Shown here: in pieces, positions 37,866-47,073 of the stretch
Layout: each line of letters starts with the position of its first letter
How positions within the stretch are numbered: position 1 is the stretch's first letter
Source: Egicoccus halophilus
GTDB taxonomy: Bacteria > Actinomycetota > Nitriliruptoria > Nitriliruptorales > Nitriliruptoraceae
Assembly: GCF_004300825.1 (NCBI RefSeq)
Contig: NZ_CP036250.1
Location: forward strand, 1,612,001 to 1,676,000
DNA: 64,000 nucleotides
Direction of reading: 5' to 3'
Made by a program: the position numbers and the translations under genes
The notes under the pieces: model-generated
The model's database searches: none
The model's input: only the letters and a program-made list of their open reading frames with translations
Told to the model about the DNA's origin: nothing

Positions 37866-38207
37866 GGGTCCCCCTGCTGATCCCCGACTCGGCCGGACGG
37901 CACGCGTCGAGCGGCACGCTACGCAGGTACGCGCACGGTGGCTCGTGTCCGGCAGGCCGGGGCCACCCCGTCGTCCGCAGGGGGCGCGACGTCGGATCGT
38001 CGCGGGCCGTGGTCGCCGACCTCCGTACGGTCACGTCGTACCCGGTCGACGTCACCGCGAGACGCCCGGCGGACGACGGTGGCGCGGGTCCCGCCGTCGG
38101 CCGGTGACCGCTTCGCTGGCGTGCGCGACCGACCGACCGACCGATGGCGGCGGCGCTGGCGCCCGTGGACGGACGGTGCGCGACGTCCCGCCGAGCAGGA
38201 GAACCCC

Positions 38208-38876
38208 GTGGCCGTGCTCCCGACCGGCTTCCGAGCGCTGGCCTTCCTCCGGGGCGCGCGGGCGTTCCACCCCCGCGGACTGGTGTTCGCCGCCCGTTGG
38301 GAGCCGACCCCGCAGGCCGGGCAGCTGCTGCGCGGCTCGCCGCTGCTCGCGGCGAGCCGCCCGGCGATCGTCCGGCTCTCCCGGGGTGTCGGCCTGCCGG
38401 TGGGTGCCCCCGATCTGCTCGGTCTCGCGGTCAAGCTGCCCGACACGTACGGCGCCGGTCGCGACCAGGACCTGCTGTTGACGTCGACGGGCGCCGGGCC
38501 GGTGGGCCGACACGTGCTGCGTCCCGCCCGGGCCCTGACGACGAGCTACTCGACGCTGTTGCCCTACGAACTGCCGCACCTCGGGCGACGCACGTTGGTG
38601 GCCCACGCGGCCGCAGGCGAACCGCGGCGCACCTACGCCGAGGTCGCCGACGGCGCTGCACCGCCAGCGTTCGTCGTGGCCATCGCCGGCGGCCCGGTGC
38701 TGGCCCGGGTGCGGGTGACGCCGGACCCTCGCCCGACGGACGACGGCACGGTCGACTTCGACCCCTGGCACACCGGCCGCGACCTGGTACCGGTCGGACT
38801 CGTCAACCGTCTGCGTCGCCCGACCTACGGCGCCAGCCGCGCCGGCCGACGCCGCCGGGCCGCCCGGCGCGCCTGA
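38208..38876 (+). CDS. catalase-superfamily-like protein
   Basis: 222-residue protein resembling small actinobacterial proteins that are related to the catalase fold and often annotated 'phosphodiesterase' without experimental support. FHPRGLVFAARW, IVRLSRGVGLPVGAPDLLGLAVKLPDTYG and DFDPWHTGRDLVPVGLVNRLR read like fragments of the catalase barrel (family positions RFS-x-G, G-x-A-x-K and the PWH segment). The distal catalase His-Asn pair is not evident, so peroxidase activity is doubtful. The GTG at 38208 follows AGGAG. The C-terminus is very basic. Confidence 0.65.
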   Translation: MAVLPTGFRALAFLRGARAFHPRGLVFAARWEPTPQAGQLLRGSPLLAASRPAIVRLSRGVGLPVGAPDLLGLAVKLPDTYGAGRDQDLLLTSTGAGPVGRHVLRPARALTTSYSTLLPYELPHLGRRTLVAHAAAGEPRRTYAEVADGAAPPAFVVAIAGGPVLARVRVTPDPRPTDDGTVDFDPWHTGRDLVPVGLVNRLRRPTYGASRAGRRRRAARRA

Positions 38877-38966
38877 GCCCGACCCTCCGCCCGGAGGCGC
38901 CGACCACCGCGATGCCGGCGAGGGCACACCTCGGTGCCGGAGCGTGTCGTGCGCGGCGGGGGTGGG

Positions 38967-38992
38967 TAGGCTGCGGTTAGTGATCGTTCACT
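38967..38992 (+). promoter_or_regulatory. -10 element and TetR-type operator of acyl-CoA dehydrogenase operon
   Basis: TAGGCT at 38967-38972 is followed at 38979-38992 by AGTGATCGTTCACT, a palindrome of the form AGTGA-NCGN-TCACT. The palindrome covers the expected transcription start, 20 bases before the GTG at 39013. The third gene of the operon encodes a TetR regulator, the natural candidate to bind it. Confidence 0.65.
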
Positions 38993-39012
38993 TTCGGGAG
39001 GGAGACGTTCGC

Positions 39013-40203
39013 GTGAGTACCGACGAACGCGCACGGGTGGAGCACCAGCTCGAGGCACTGTTCGCCTCGCACCCGCCGGCGGACACGCCGGAGCAGGAGT
39101 TCTGGGGCGCCCAGTTCGACCACGGCCTGGCCTGGGTGCAGTTCCCCGAGGGGCTGGGCGGACTCGGGGTCGGCCCCCGCTGGCAGTCCGAGATCAATCG
39201 TCGCATCGAGGCCGCCGGCGGCTCGGTCGCCAACCGCTACCGCAACATCCTGGGCATCGGGATGGGCGCCGGCACGCTGATCGCGCACGGCACCGAGGAG
39301 CAGCAGCGCCGCTGGCTGCGCCCGATGTTCACCACCGAGGAGGTCTGGTGCCAGCTGTTCTCCGAGCCGGGCGCCGGCTCGGACCTGGCGGCCCTGTCGA
39401 CGACCGCGGTCCGCGAGGGCGACACCTGGGTGGTCAACGGGCAGAAGGTGTGGAACACCCTGGCGCACCTCGCCAAGTGGGGTCTGCTGGTGACCCGCAC
39501 CGATCCGGACGTGCCCAAGCACGCCGGGTTGACCTACTTCGTGGTCGACATGGAGGCGCCCGGCGTCGACGTGCGCCCGCTGTACCAGATCACCGGTGAG
39601 GCGGAGTTCAACGAGGTCTACTTCGACGACGCCCATGTGCCCGACGAGTTCCGCATCGGCGAGGTCGGGGAGGGCTGGTCGGTCGCGATGACCACGCTGA
39701 TGAACGAGCGGGTCGCCATCGGCGGCAACGTCGCGCCGCGCGGCAGCGGCGCCATCGCCCACGCGGTCGCGGCCTGGGAGCGCACCGACCGCGACGACCC
39801 GGTCGCCCGCGACCAGCTGCTGGCCTACTGGATCGAGGCCGAGGCACTGCGTCTGACGGCGATCCGTGCCGGCGAGGCCGCCAAGCGCGGCACCCCCGGA
39901 CCGGAGGGCTCCACCGCCAAGCTGCACTGGGCGGACCTCAACAAGGCGATCACCTCGTTCGCCATCGACCTGCTCGGCCCCGACGGCATGACCTACCCGG
40001 CCGGCTACGAGTTCGTCCGTCCGGAGCTGACCTCCTCGCGCACCGAGGACGTCCACAAGGCCTACCTGCGCTCGCGGGCCAACTCGATCGAGGGCGGGAC
40101 GAGCGAGATCATGAAGAACATCCTCGGCGAACGGGTGCTCGGTCTGCCCGGTGAGCCACGGGTCGACAAGAACGTCGCCTGGCGCGACGTGCCGCGCAGC
40201 TGA
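39013..40203 (+). CDS. acyl-CoA dehydrogenase, subunit 1
   Basis: 396-residue flavoenzyme of the acyl-CoA dehydrogenase family, oxidising acyl-CoA at the alpha-beta bond. Flavin and substrate blocks are clear: QLFSEPGAGSDLAALSTTA (about 117-135), VNGQKVWNTLAHLAKWGLLVTRT, and the C-terminal helical domain with SIEGGTSEIMKNILGERVLGLP. The N-terminal helical domain is short. It is followed 16 bases later by a second, diverged subunit; such adjacent pairs form alpha2beta2 FadE heterotetramers in actinobacteria, often for bulky or sterol-type acyl-CoAs. The GTG at 39013 follows GGGAGGGAGA. Confidence 0.93.
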   Translation: MSTDERARVEHQLEALFASHPPADTPEQEFWGAQFDHGLAWVQFPEGLGGLGVGPRWQSEINRRIEAAGGSVANRYRNILGIGMGAGTLIAHGTEEQQRRWLRPMFTTEEVWCQLFSEPGAGSDLAALSTTAVREGDTWVVNGQKVWNTLAHLAKWGLLVTRTDPDVPKHAGLTYFVVDMEAPGVDVRPLYQITGEAEFNEVYFDDAHVPDEFRIGEVGEGWSVAMTTLMNERVAIGGNVAPRGSGAIAHAVAAWERTDRDDPVARDQLLAYWIEAEALRLTAIRAGEAAKRGTPGPEGSTAKLHWADLNKAITSFAIDLLGPDGMTYPAGYEFVRPELTSSRTEDVHKAYLRSRANSIEGGTSEIMKNILGERVLGLPGEPRVDKNVAWRDVPRS

Positions 40204-40219
40204 CGCGAGGGAGACGGAC

Positions 40220-41368
40220 ATGACCACGGACACCCAGCGTCCCGCGACGGCGGTGACCTTCGTCGAGACCGACGAACAACGGCAGTTGCGCGAGATGCTG
40301 CGCGACTTCCTCGGCGCGCGCGCCACCTCCGAGCGCGTCCGCGAGGTGATGCAGACCGACACCGCCCTCGACGACGCGGCCTGGAAGGAGTTGGGCGAGT
40401 ACGGCCTGCTCGGCCTGACGATCGCGGAGGAGCACGGTGGCGCGGGCTCGAGCTTCGTCGAGCTGGCCATCGTGATCGAGGAGGCCGGCAAGCGGCTGCT
40501 GCCCGCGCCGCTGCTGTCGAGTGCGGTGCTGGGCACCACCGCCCTGCAGGTCGGCGCCTCCGCCGAGCAACAGGCCCGGTGGTTGCCCGACGTCGCCACC
40601 GGTGCCAGCCGACTCGCTCTGGCCCACCTCGACGAGCGCGGGCGCATGACCGCCGACCCGGGCGTGACCGCCACCCGCGACGGCGACGGTTGGGTGCTCG
40701 AGGGCGCCGCCGGCTACGTCGTCGACGGTCACACCGCCGACCTCCTGGTGACGGCCGCGACCAGCGAGGACGGACTGCAGCTGTTCGTCGTGCCCGCCGA
40801 GGCGGCCGGGCTCGCCCGGGAGTCGCTGCCGACGCTGGACCTGACCCGGCCGTTGGCGAGCATCCGCTACGACGGGGTACGCGTGCCCGAGGACGACCGA
40901 CTGGCCGGTGAGGCGGTGACCGCACTGCACGACGCGGTCGCGGCCGGGATCGTCGCGATCGCCTGTGAGCAGGTCGGCGGCGCGCAGCAGGTGCTGCACC
41001 TGACCACCGGCTACGCCCGCGAGCGCATCCAGTTCGGTCGCGCCATCGGGTCGTTCCAGTCGGTCAAGCACCGGCTCGCCGAGGACCTCGTGAAGCTCGA
41101 GGCCGCCCGTTCGGCCGCGCTGCACGCCGCGCGCGCCGTGGCCGCCGGCGACCGCGAGGAGATCGCGATCGCCGCGCCGCTGGCCAAGGCACTGTGCAGC
41201 GAGGTGTACGAGGCGATCGCCGCCGACGGCATCCAGCTGCACGGCGGCATCGGGTTCACCTGGGAGCACGACGCGCACCTGTACTTCAAGCGGGCCAAGG
41301 CGACCAAGCTGCTGCTCGGCGACCCGCACCTGCACCGCCGGCTGCTCGGCGACGTGCTCGGACTGTGA
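40220..41368 (+). CDS. acyl-CoA dehydrogenase, subunit 2
   Basis: 382-residue acyl-CoA dehydrogenase-like subunit. LRDFLGARA, GLLGLTIAEEHGGAGSSFVEL and LAEDLVKLEAARSAALHAARA are family positions; QLHGGIGFTWEHDAHLYFKRA holds the C-terminal active-site region. The flavin loop in the middle (residues about 115-160) is weakly conserved compared with subunit 1, as expected for the non-flavin half of a heteromeric enzyme. The ATG at 40220 follows GCGAGGGAGA. It overlaps the TetR gene start (GTGA). Confidence 0.92.
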   Translation: MTTDTQRPATAVTFVETDEQRQLREMLRDFLGARATSERVREVMQTDTALDDAAWKELGEYGLLGLTIAEEHGGAGSSFVELAIVIEEAGKRLLPAPLLSSAVLGTTALQVGASAEQQARWLPDVATGASRLALAHLDERGRMTADPGVTATRDGDGWVLEGAAGYVVDGHTADLLVTAATSEDGLQLFVVPAEAAGLARESLPTLDLTRPLASIRYDGVRVPEDDRLAGEAVTALHDAVAAGIVAIACEQVGGAQQVLHLTTGYARERIQFGRAIGSFQSVKHRLAEDLVKLEAARSAALHAARAVAAGDREEIAIAAPLAKALCSEVYEAIAADGIQLHGGIGFTWEHDAHLYFKRAKATKLLLGDPHLHRRLLGDVLGL

Positions 41369-41979
41369 GCGTCCCGGCCGGTGATCCGACCCCGGCGGCC
41401 GCCGTCCCCGCGACCTCGCGGGGGCGGCGGCGTCGCGAGGCCGTCCTCGACGCGGCCGAGCAGCTGTTCCTCGAGCACGGCTTCCACGGCACGAGTGTCG
41501 ACGACCTCGGTGCCGCCGCCGGCATCTCCGGCCCGGGCCTGTACCGCCACTTCGCGTCCAAGGACGCGCTGCTGATGGCGGTGCTCGACCGGATCTGGGG
41601 CCAGTTGCGACCCGCGATCGACCGGGCGGCGACCCAACCGCCCGACGAGGCGTTGGACACCCTGCTCGACGCCCAGCTCGAACTCGCCCTCGGCCAGCCC
41701 TCGGCGCTGGTGCTGCTGGTGCGCGAGCTGCGTCACCTGCCCGAGGACTACCGGCGGCTGGCCGACCGCAACCACCGTCGCTACCTCGACGCGTGGGTGG
41801 ACGCCCTGCGCCGCCGTGCCCCGGCGCTCGACGACGCCGAGGCCCGCGGGACCGTGATGGCCGTGCACGGCCTGATCGACTCGGTGGCACTCAACCCGCA
41901 GGCTCGCCACCTGCCGCAGCGACGTGACTGGCTGCACGGTCTGGCCACCGCCGTGCTCGCCCGCGCGACCGGCCACTGA
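41365..41979 (+). CDS. TetR-family transcriptional regulator
   Basis: 204-residue regulator. The N-terminal HTH (about 18-65; RRREAVLDAAEQLFLEHGFHGTSVDDLGAAAGISGPGLYRHFASKDALL read in parts) is canonical TetR. The C-terminal helical ligand domain likely senses an acyl-CoA or related pathway compound. The GTG at 41365 overlaps the stop of acyl-CoA dehydrogenase subunit 2, so it is co-translated with its presumed targets. The palindrome at 38979-38992 is a candidate operator, giving autoregulation of the operon. Confidence 0.93.
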   Translation: MSVPAGDPTPAAAVPATSRGRRRREAVLDAAEQLFLEHGFHGTSVDDLGAAAGISGPGLYRHFASKDALLMAVLDRIWGQLRPAIDRAATQPPDEALDTLLDAQLELALGQPSALVLLVRELRHLPEDYRRLADRNHRRYLDAWVDALRRRAPALDDAEARGTVMAVHGLIDSVALNPQARHLPQRRDWLHGLATAVLARATGH

Positions 41980-42051
41980 CCCGACCGGCGGGACCGGCAC
42001 GTGTCGGGCAGGATGGCTCGTGTCCGCCGCCTCCCGACCCGAGAGGGCCCG

Positions 42052-42345
42052 ATGCCGAAGGCCTACTGGATCAACACGGTCCGCAGCGTCCGTGACACCG
42101 ACCGGTTGCGCGCCTACGCGGAGCTCGCCGGCCCCGCGATCGCGGCCTTCGACGGCCGGTTCCTCGCCCGTGGCATGCCGGCGGCGGTGTACGAGGCGGC
42201 CGCGGACGAGCGCACGGTCGTCATCGAGTTCCCGGCGGTCGAACGTGCCGTGGCGTGCTACGAGAGCGCCGACTACCAGGCGGCGCTCGAGGCGTTGGGC
42301 GACGGCGCGGTGCGCGACATCCGGATCGTCGAGGGGCTCGCCTGA
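42052..42345 (+). CDS. DUF1330 protein
   Basis: 97-residue ferredoxin-like fold protein (dimeric alpha-beta barrel superfamily). KAYWINTVRSVRD, FDGRFLARG and VVIEFPAVERAVACYESADYQAAL are the family blocks. DUF1330 function is unknown; some members are stress-linked. The ATG at 42052 begins the domain. It stands alone between the TetR gene and the phosphohexomutase. Confidence 0.9.
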   Translation: MPKAYWINTVRSVRDTDRLRAYAELAGPAIAAFDGRFLARGMPAAVYEAAADERTVVIEFPAVERAVACYESADYQAALEALGDGAVRDIRIVEGLA

Positions 42346-42425
42346 CCTGGCCGCCCTGGTCTGGTCGGCCTACCGGTGGTCGACGGCACGGCCCCCCGGT
42401 GGGGTCGCCGACGCCGGTGCCCGCC

Positions 42426-42431
42426 TAGGCT
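42426..42431 (+). promoter_or_regulatory. -10 element (TAGGCT) of leaderless phosphohexomutase gene
   Basis: TAGGCT with a seven-base spacer to the ATG at 42439, the same arrangement as at alkB. No ribosome binding site is possible in the spacer. Confidence 0.6.
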
Positions 42432-42438
42432 CGCCGAC

Positions 42439-44175
42439 ATGACTGCACACGATGACGCCACCACCGCCGCCCTCGCCGACCTGCAGGCCCGTGCCACGGC
42501 CTGGATCGCGGGTGACCCCGACGAGACCACCCGCGCCGAGCTGCAGTCGCTGGTGGACGCCGGCGACGAGGCCGAGCTGCAGGAACGGGTCGGCGTGCCG
42601 CTGGAGTTCGGCACCGCCGGACTGCGCGGCGTCGTCGGCGCCGGCACCAACCGCATGAACCGGGCGGTGGTGCGCCGGACCAGCCGTGGGCTGGCCGACC
42701 ATCTGCTCGCCACGGTGCCCGACGCGGCCCAACGGGGCGTGGTCGTGGGCTTCGACGCCCGGCTCGACTCGGAGACCTTCGCCCGTGACGCCGTGGCGGT
42801 GTTCGCCGGCGCGGGCCTGCAGGTGCGGTGGTTCCCCTCGCCGCGTCCGACCCCGCTGGTCGCCTACGCACAGAAGGTCCTCGACGCGGCGGCAGCAGTG
42901 GTGATCACGGCCAGTCACAACCCGCCCGAGTACAACGGCTACAAGGTCTACGCCGAGGGCGCCGCGCAGATCGTGCCGCCCGCCGACGCGGCCATCGCGG
43001 CCGCCATCGAGGCCGTCGGCCCCGCGAAGGACCTCCCGCTCGCCGACCCGCTGGCCAGCGAACTCGTCGCGCCGGTGCCGGCGTCGGTGGTGGACCGCTA
43101 CCTCGACGAGCTCGCGGCGGCGCGTCCGGACACGCCGGGGCCCGACCTGACACTGGTCTACACGCCGTTGCACGGGGTCGGCGGCGAACTGGTGCAGCGG
43201 GCGATGGCCGCGGCCGGGTTCGACGACCTGCACGTGGTGCCCTCGCAGGCCGAGCCCGACGGCCGCTTCCCGACCGTGCGCTTCCCGAATCCCGAGGAGC
43301 CGGGCGCGATGGACGCCGCGGTCGAGCTGGCCCGCGAGGTCGACGCGGACCTGGTGATCGCCAACGACCCCGATGCCGACCGGCTGGCCGCCGCGGTCCC
43401 CGACGGTGCCGGCGGCTACCGGCTGTTGACCGGCAACCAGATCGGCGTGCTGCTCACCGATCACCTGCTGTCCGGGACCGACGCCGACCGCCCGCTGGTG
43501 GTGGCCTCGATCGTGTCCACCCCGATGTTCCGCGACGTCGCCGCCGCCCACGGCGCCCACGCCGAGTTCACCCTGACCGGGTTCAAGTGGATCTGCGCGG
43601 CGGCGCGTGACCTCGAGCGGGCCGACGGGCGCTCGTTCGTCTACGGCTTCGAGGAGGCGCTCGGCTCGTCGGTGGGCACGGTCGTGCGTGACAAGGACGG
43701 CATCGGTGCCGCGGTCGCGTTCGCCGGCCTGGCCCGGTCGCTGGCGGCCGAGGGCCGCACCGTCGCCGACCGACTCGAGGAGCTGTACCGGCGCCACGGC
43801 CTGTGGGTCAGCCACCAGCACTCGATCACCCGCCCCGGCACCGCCGGGCTGGCCGAGATCGCCCAGGCCATGGCGTCGTTGGCCGAGCGGGTCCCCGAGG
43901 AGCTGGCCGGCCAACAGGTGCTGTCGACCCTCGACTACCGCGTCGGCGCCGAGCAGCGTCCACCGTGGCTCGAGGCGCACGACATGGTCGCGATCGAGCT
44001 CACCGACGGTCGTGCGCTGATCCGCCCGTCGGGGACCGAACCGAAGCTCAAGATCTACGTCGACCTGCGCGGCGAGCTGCGGCAGGACGACGACCTCGAG
44101 GCGCGCTCGACCGAGTTGCTCGCACGCGCCGACGCCGTCGCCAGGGACCTCGCCTCCTTCGTCGGCTTGGGGTAG
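42439..44175 (+). CDS. phospho-sugar mutase (phosphoglucomutase/phosphomannomutase)
   Basis: 578-residue alpha-D-phosphohexomutase interconverting sugar 1- and 6-phosphates. Four signature loops are present: catalytic serine TASHNPPEYNGYK (about 155), metal loop NDPDADRLAAA (about 310), sugar-specificity GFEEALGSSVG (about 400) and phosphate loop RPSGTEPKLKIY (about 530). Length and the GTAGLRG segment near residue 55 place it with the PGM2/PgcA-like mutases. It is leaderless. It is followed 82 bases later by fructose-bisphosphate aldolase, another central carbon gene. Confidence 0.95.
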   Translation: MTAHDDATTAALADLQARATAWIAGDPDETTRAELQSLVDAGDEAELQERVGVPLEFGTAGLRGVVGAGTNRMNRAVVRRTSRGLADHLLATVPDAAQRGVVVGFDARLDSETFARDAVAVFAGAGLQVRWFPSPRPTPLVAYAQKVLDAAAAVVITASHNPPEYNGYKVYAEGAAQIVPPADAAIAAAIEAVGPAKDLPLADPLASELVAPVPASVVDRYLDELAAARPDTPGPDLTLVYTPLHGVGGELVQRAMAAAGFDDLHVVPSQAEPDGRFPTVRFPNPEEPGAMDAAVELAREVDADLVIANDPDADRLAAAVPDGAGGYRLLTGNQIGVLLTDHLLSGTDADRPLVVASIVSTPMFRDVAAAHGAHAEFTLTGFKWICAAARDLERADGRSFVYGFEEALGSSVGTVVRDKDGIGAAVAFAGLARSLAAEGRTVADRLEELYRRHGLWVSHQHSITRPGTAGLAEIAQAMASLAERVPEELAGQQVLSTLDYRVGAEQRPPWLEAHDMVAIELTDGRALIRPSGTEPKLKIYVDLRGELRQDDDLEARSTELLARADAVARDLASFVGLG

Positions 44176-44257
44176 AACGGGAACCTCCCGCCGCATCCGC
44201 ACCCGCGGTGACACCGCACCCGCACGCGTCCGCCACCACGCCAACAGGAGCTGCCAC

Positions 44258-45280
<1,023 letters not shown>

Positions 45281-45287
45281 CCTGCGC

Positions 45288-45632
45288 GTGCAGCCCCTGC
45301 CGGAGGAACGTTTCGAACAGCTCGTCGGGGAGGCCCTCGACGAGGTCCCCGACGAGCTGTTCGCGCAGTTCGACAACGTGGTGGTCCTGGTCGAGGACCG
45401 CCACGAGGACGAGCCGGACCTGCTCGGGATCTACGAGGGCATCCCGCTCACCGAACGCGACGAGTACGCCGGTGCGATGCCGGACGTGATCCGCATCTTC
45501 CGGCTCGCGCTGTGTGACGTGTGCGAGGACGAGGACCACCTCGTCGACGAGATCTACGTGACCGTCGTGCACGAGTTCGCCCACCACCTCGGCATCGACG
45601 ACGACCGGCTCCACGAGCTCGGCTGGGCCTGA
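45288..45632 (+). CDS. zincin-like metallopeptidase family protein
   Basis: 114-residue minimal metalloprotease-like protein (PF06262, 'zincin-like'). The zinc motif HEFAHHLGIDDDRLHELG (about 93-110) gives HExxH plus a third ligand at short distance. Very acidic overall. Family members are small actinobacterial and proteobacterial proteins without known substrates. The GTG at 45288 is eight bases downstream of the aldolase stop, suggesting co-transcription. Confidence 0.9.
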   Translation: MQPLPEERFEQLVGEALDEVPDELFAQFDNVVVLVEDRHEDEPDLLGIYEGIPLTERDEYAGAMPDVIRIFRLALCDVCEDEDHLVDEIYVTVVHEFAHHLGIDDDRLHELGWA

Positions 45633-45718
45633 GTCCGACACGGCGGTCGCGGCGCCGGACGCCGAGCGGGTTCCCGGCGATCACGACGCGGCCGCCCATG
45701 GCCGGCGGTCGACTGCCG

Positions 45719-45724
45719 TACGCT
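45719..45724 (+). promoter_or_regulatory. -10-like element (TACGCT) of CNNM/CorC gene
   Basis: TACGCT 31 bases before the GTG at 45756; the leader contains GAGGT as a weak ribosome binding site. Confidence 0.4.
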
Positions 45725-45755
45725 GGCGTCCCCTTCTTCGAGGTCGCGGTCACCT

Positions 45756-47054
45756 GTGAACGACATCGGCGTCCAGCTCGGGCTGGTCGCGTTCCTCATC
45801 GTGCTCAATGCGGCGTTCGCGGGTTCGGAGATCGCGTTGATCTCCCTGCGGGAAGGCCAGCTGGCGCGCCTCGAGCAGCGTTCGACGGCCGGTCGGGCAC
45901 TCGCGCAGTTGGCGCGGGAACCGAACCGGTTCCTGTCCACGATCCAGATCGGGATCACGCTCGCCGGGTTCCTGGCGTCCGCGACCGCAGCGGTGGCGCT
46001 GGCCGAACCGCTGGTCGAGCCCCTGTCCTTCCTCGGAGGAGCGGCCCGCCCCGCGGCGATCCTCACGATCACGCTCGGCCTGACGTTCGTGACCCTGGTC
46101 TTCGGTGAGCTGGCGCCGAAGCGTCTGGCGATGCAACGGGCCGAGAGTTGGGGTCTGCTGGCGGCTCGGCCACTGATGCTGGTGTCGAAGGTCGTGGCGC
46201 CGGCGATCTGGCTGCTCTCGCTCGCCACCGACCTCACGGTCCGGTTGTTCCGGGGCGATCCGGACGTGGACCGTCAGGCCGTCACCAGCGAGGAGATCCG
46301 CGATCTGGTCGCGGCGCAGACGTCCTACACCGACCAGCAGCGTCAAATCATCGACGGTGCGCTCGAGGTCGCGGACCGCACCTTGCGGCAGATCGTCGTG
46401 CCGCGCTCGCGGGTGGTCGCCCTCGCGGCGGACACGCCGGTCGAGCAGGCGCTGCGACGGCTGGCCGCTGCCGGTCACAGTCGAGCACCGGTGTTCACCG
46501 ACGAACTGGACGACGCGGACAGGACCGTGTCGGTGCTGGGGCTGGTGGGGCGGGCCGGTCTCGTCGGCGACCATGCCCGGCCGGCGACCGCCCTGCCCGA
46601 GTCGCTCAACGCCGTCGTGGCACTGCGGGAGCTGCAGTCCGCGCGGCAGCAGTTGGCCCTGGTCGTGTCCGAGCACGGTGGGGTGGAGGGGATCATCACC
46701 GTGGAGGACCTGGTCGAGGAGCTCGTCGGCGAGATCTACGACGAGCACGACCGCGACGTGCAGACGGTGGTCCGGGAGGCGGGCGGGGCCATGGTGGTGC
46801 CGGGAAGCTTCCCCGTGCACGACCTCGAGGACCTCGGGGTGCCGGTCGAGGTGGACGACGGTGAGGCCATCACGATCGGCGGACTGGTCGTCGAACAGCT
46901 CGGTCGGATACCCGTGGCCGGCGACCGGATCGCGCTGGCCGGCCGCGGCTTCGAGGTGCTCTCCGTACGGCGACGCATCGCCGAACGGGTCCGGATCGAG
47001 GCGCCGCCGCACGCATCACCCTCGACGGCGCCCACGACCCCACCCAGCGAGTGA
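45756..47054 (+). CDS. CNNM/CorC (hemolysin) family membrane protein
   Basis: 432-residue protein with the DUF21-CBS-CorC_HlyC layout of magnesium/cobalt efflux proteins. The DUF21 membrane domain (about 1-175) has AFAGSEIALISLREGQLARLEQ and STIQIGITLAGFLASATAAVAL and about four helices. A CBS pair lies at about 195-325 (VPRSRVVALAADTPVEQALRRLAAAGHSR; GVEGIITVEDLVEELVGEIYDEHD). The C-terminal transporter-associated domain follows (about 335-415). The C-terminus is Pro/Ser/Thr-rich. The start is GTG at 45756. Convergent with the amidase gene across 19 bases. Confidence 0.93.
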   Translation: MNDIGVQLGLVAFLIVLNAAFAGSEIALISLREGQLARLEQRSTAGRALAQLAREPNRFLSTIQIGITLAGFLASATAAVALAEPLVEPLSFLGGAARPAAILTITLGLTFVTLVFGELAPKRLAMQRAESWGLLAARPLMLVSKVVAPAIWLLSLATDLTVRLFRGDPDVDRQAVTSEEIRDLVAAQTSYTDQQRQIIDGALEVADRTLRQIVVPRSRVVALAADTPVEQALRRLAAAGHSRAPVFTDELDDADRTVSVLGLVGRAGLVGDHARPATALPESLNAVVALRELQSARQQLALVVSEHGGVEGIITVEDLVEELVGEIYDEHDRDVQTVVREAGGAMVVPGSFPVHDLEDLGVPVEVDDGEAITIGGLVVEQLGRIPVAGDRIALAGRGFEVLSVRRRIAERVRIEAPPHASPSTAPTTPPSE

Positions 47055-47073
47055 CCGCGCGTCGCTCGAGCCG

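Noticed and set aside
38208-38876. Functional catalase
   Set aside because: The protein is about half the usual length and the distal His/Asn pair and proximal Tyr motif are not evident; only partial resemblance to the fold remains.
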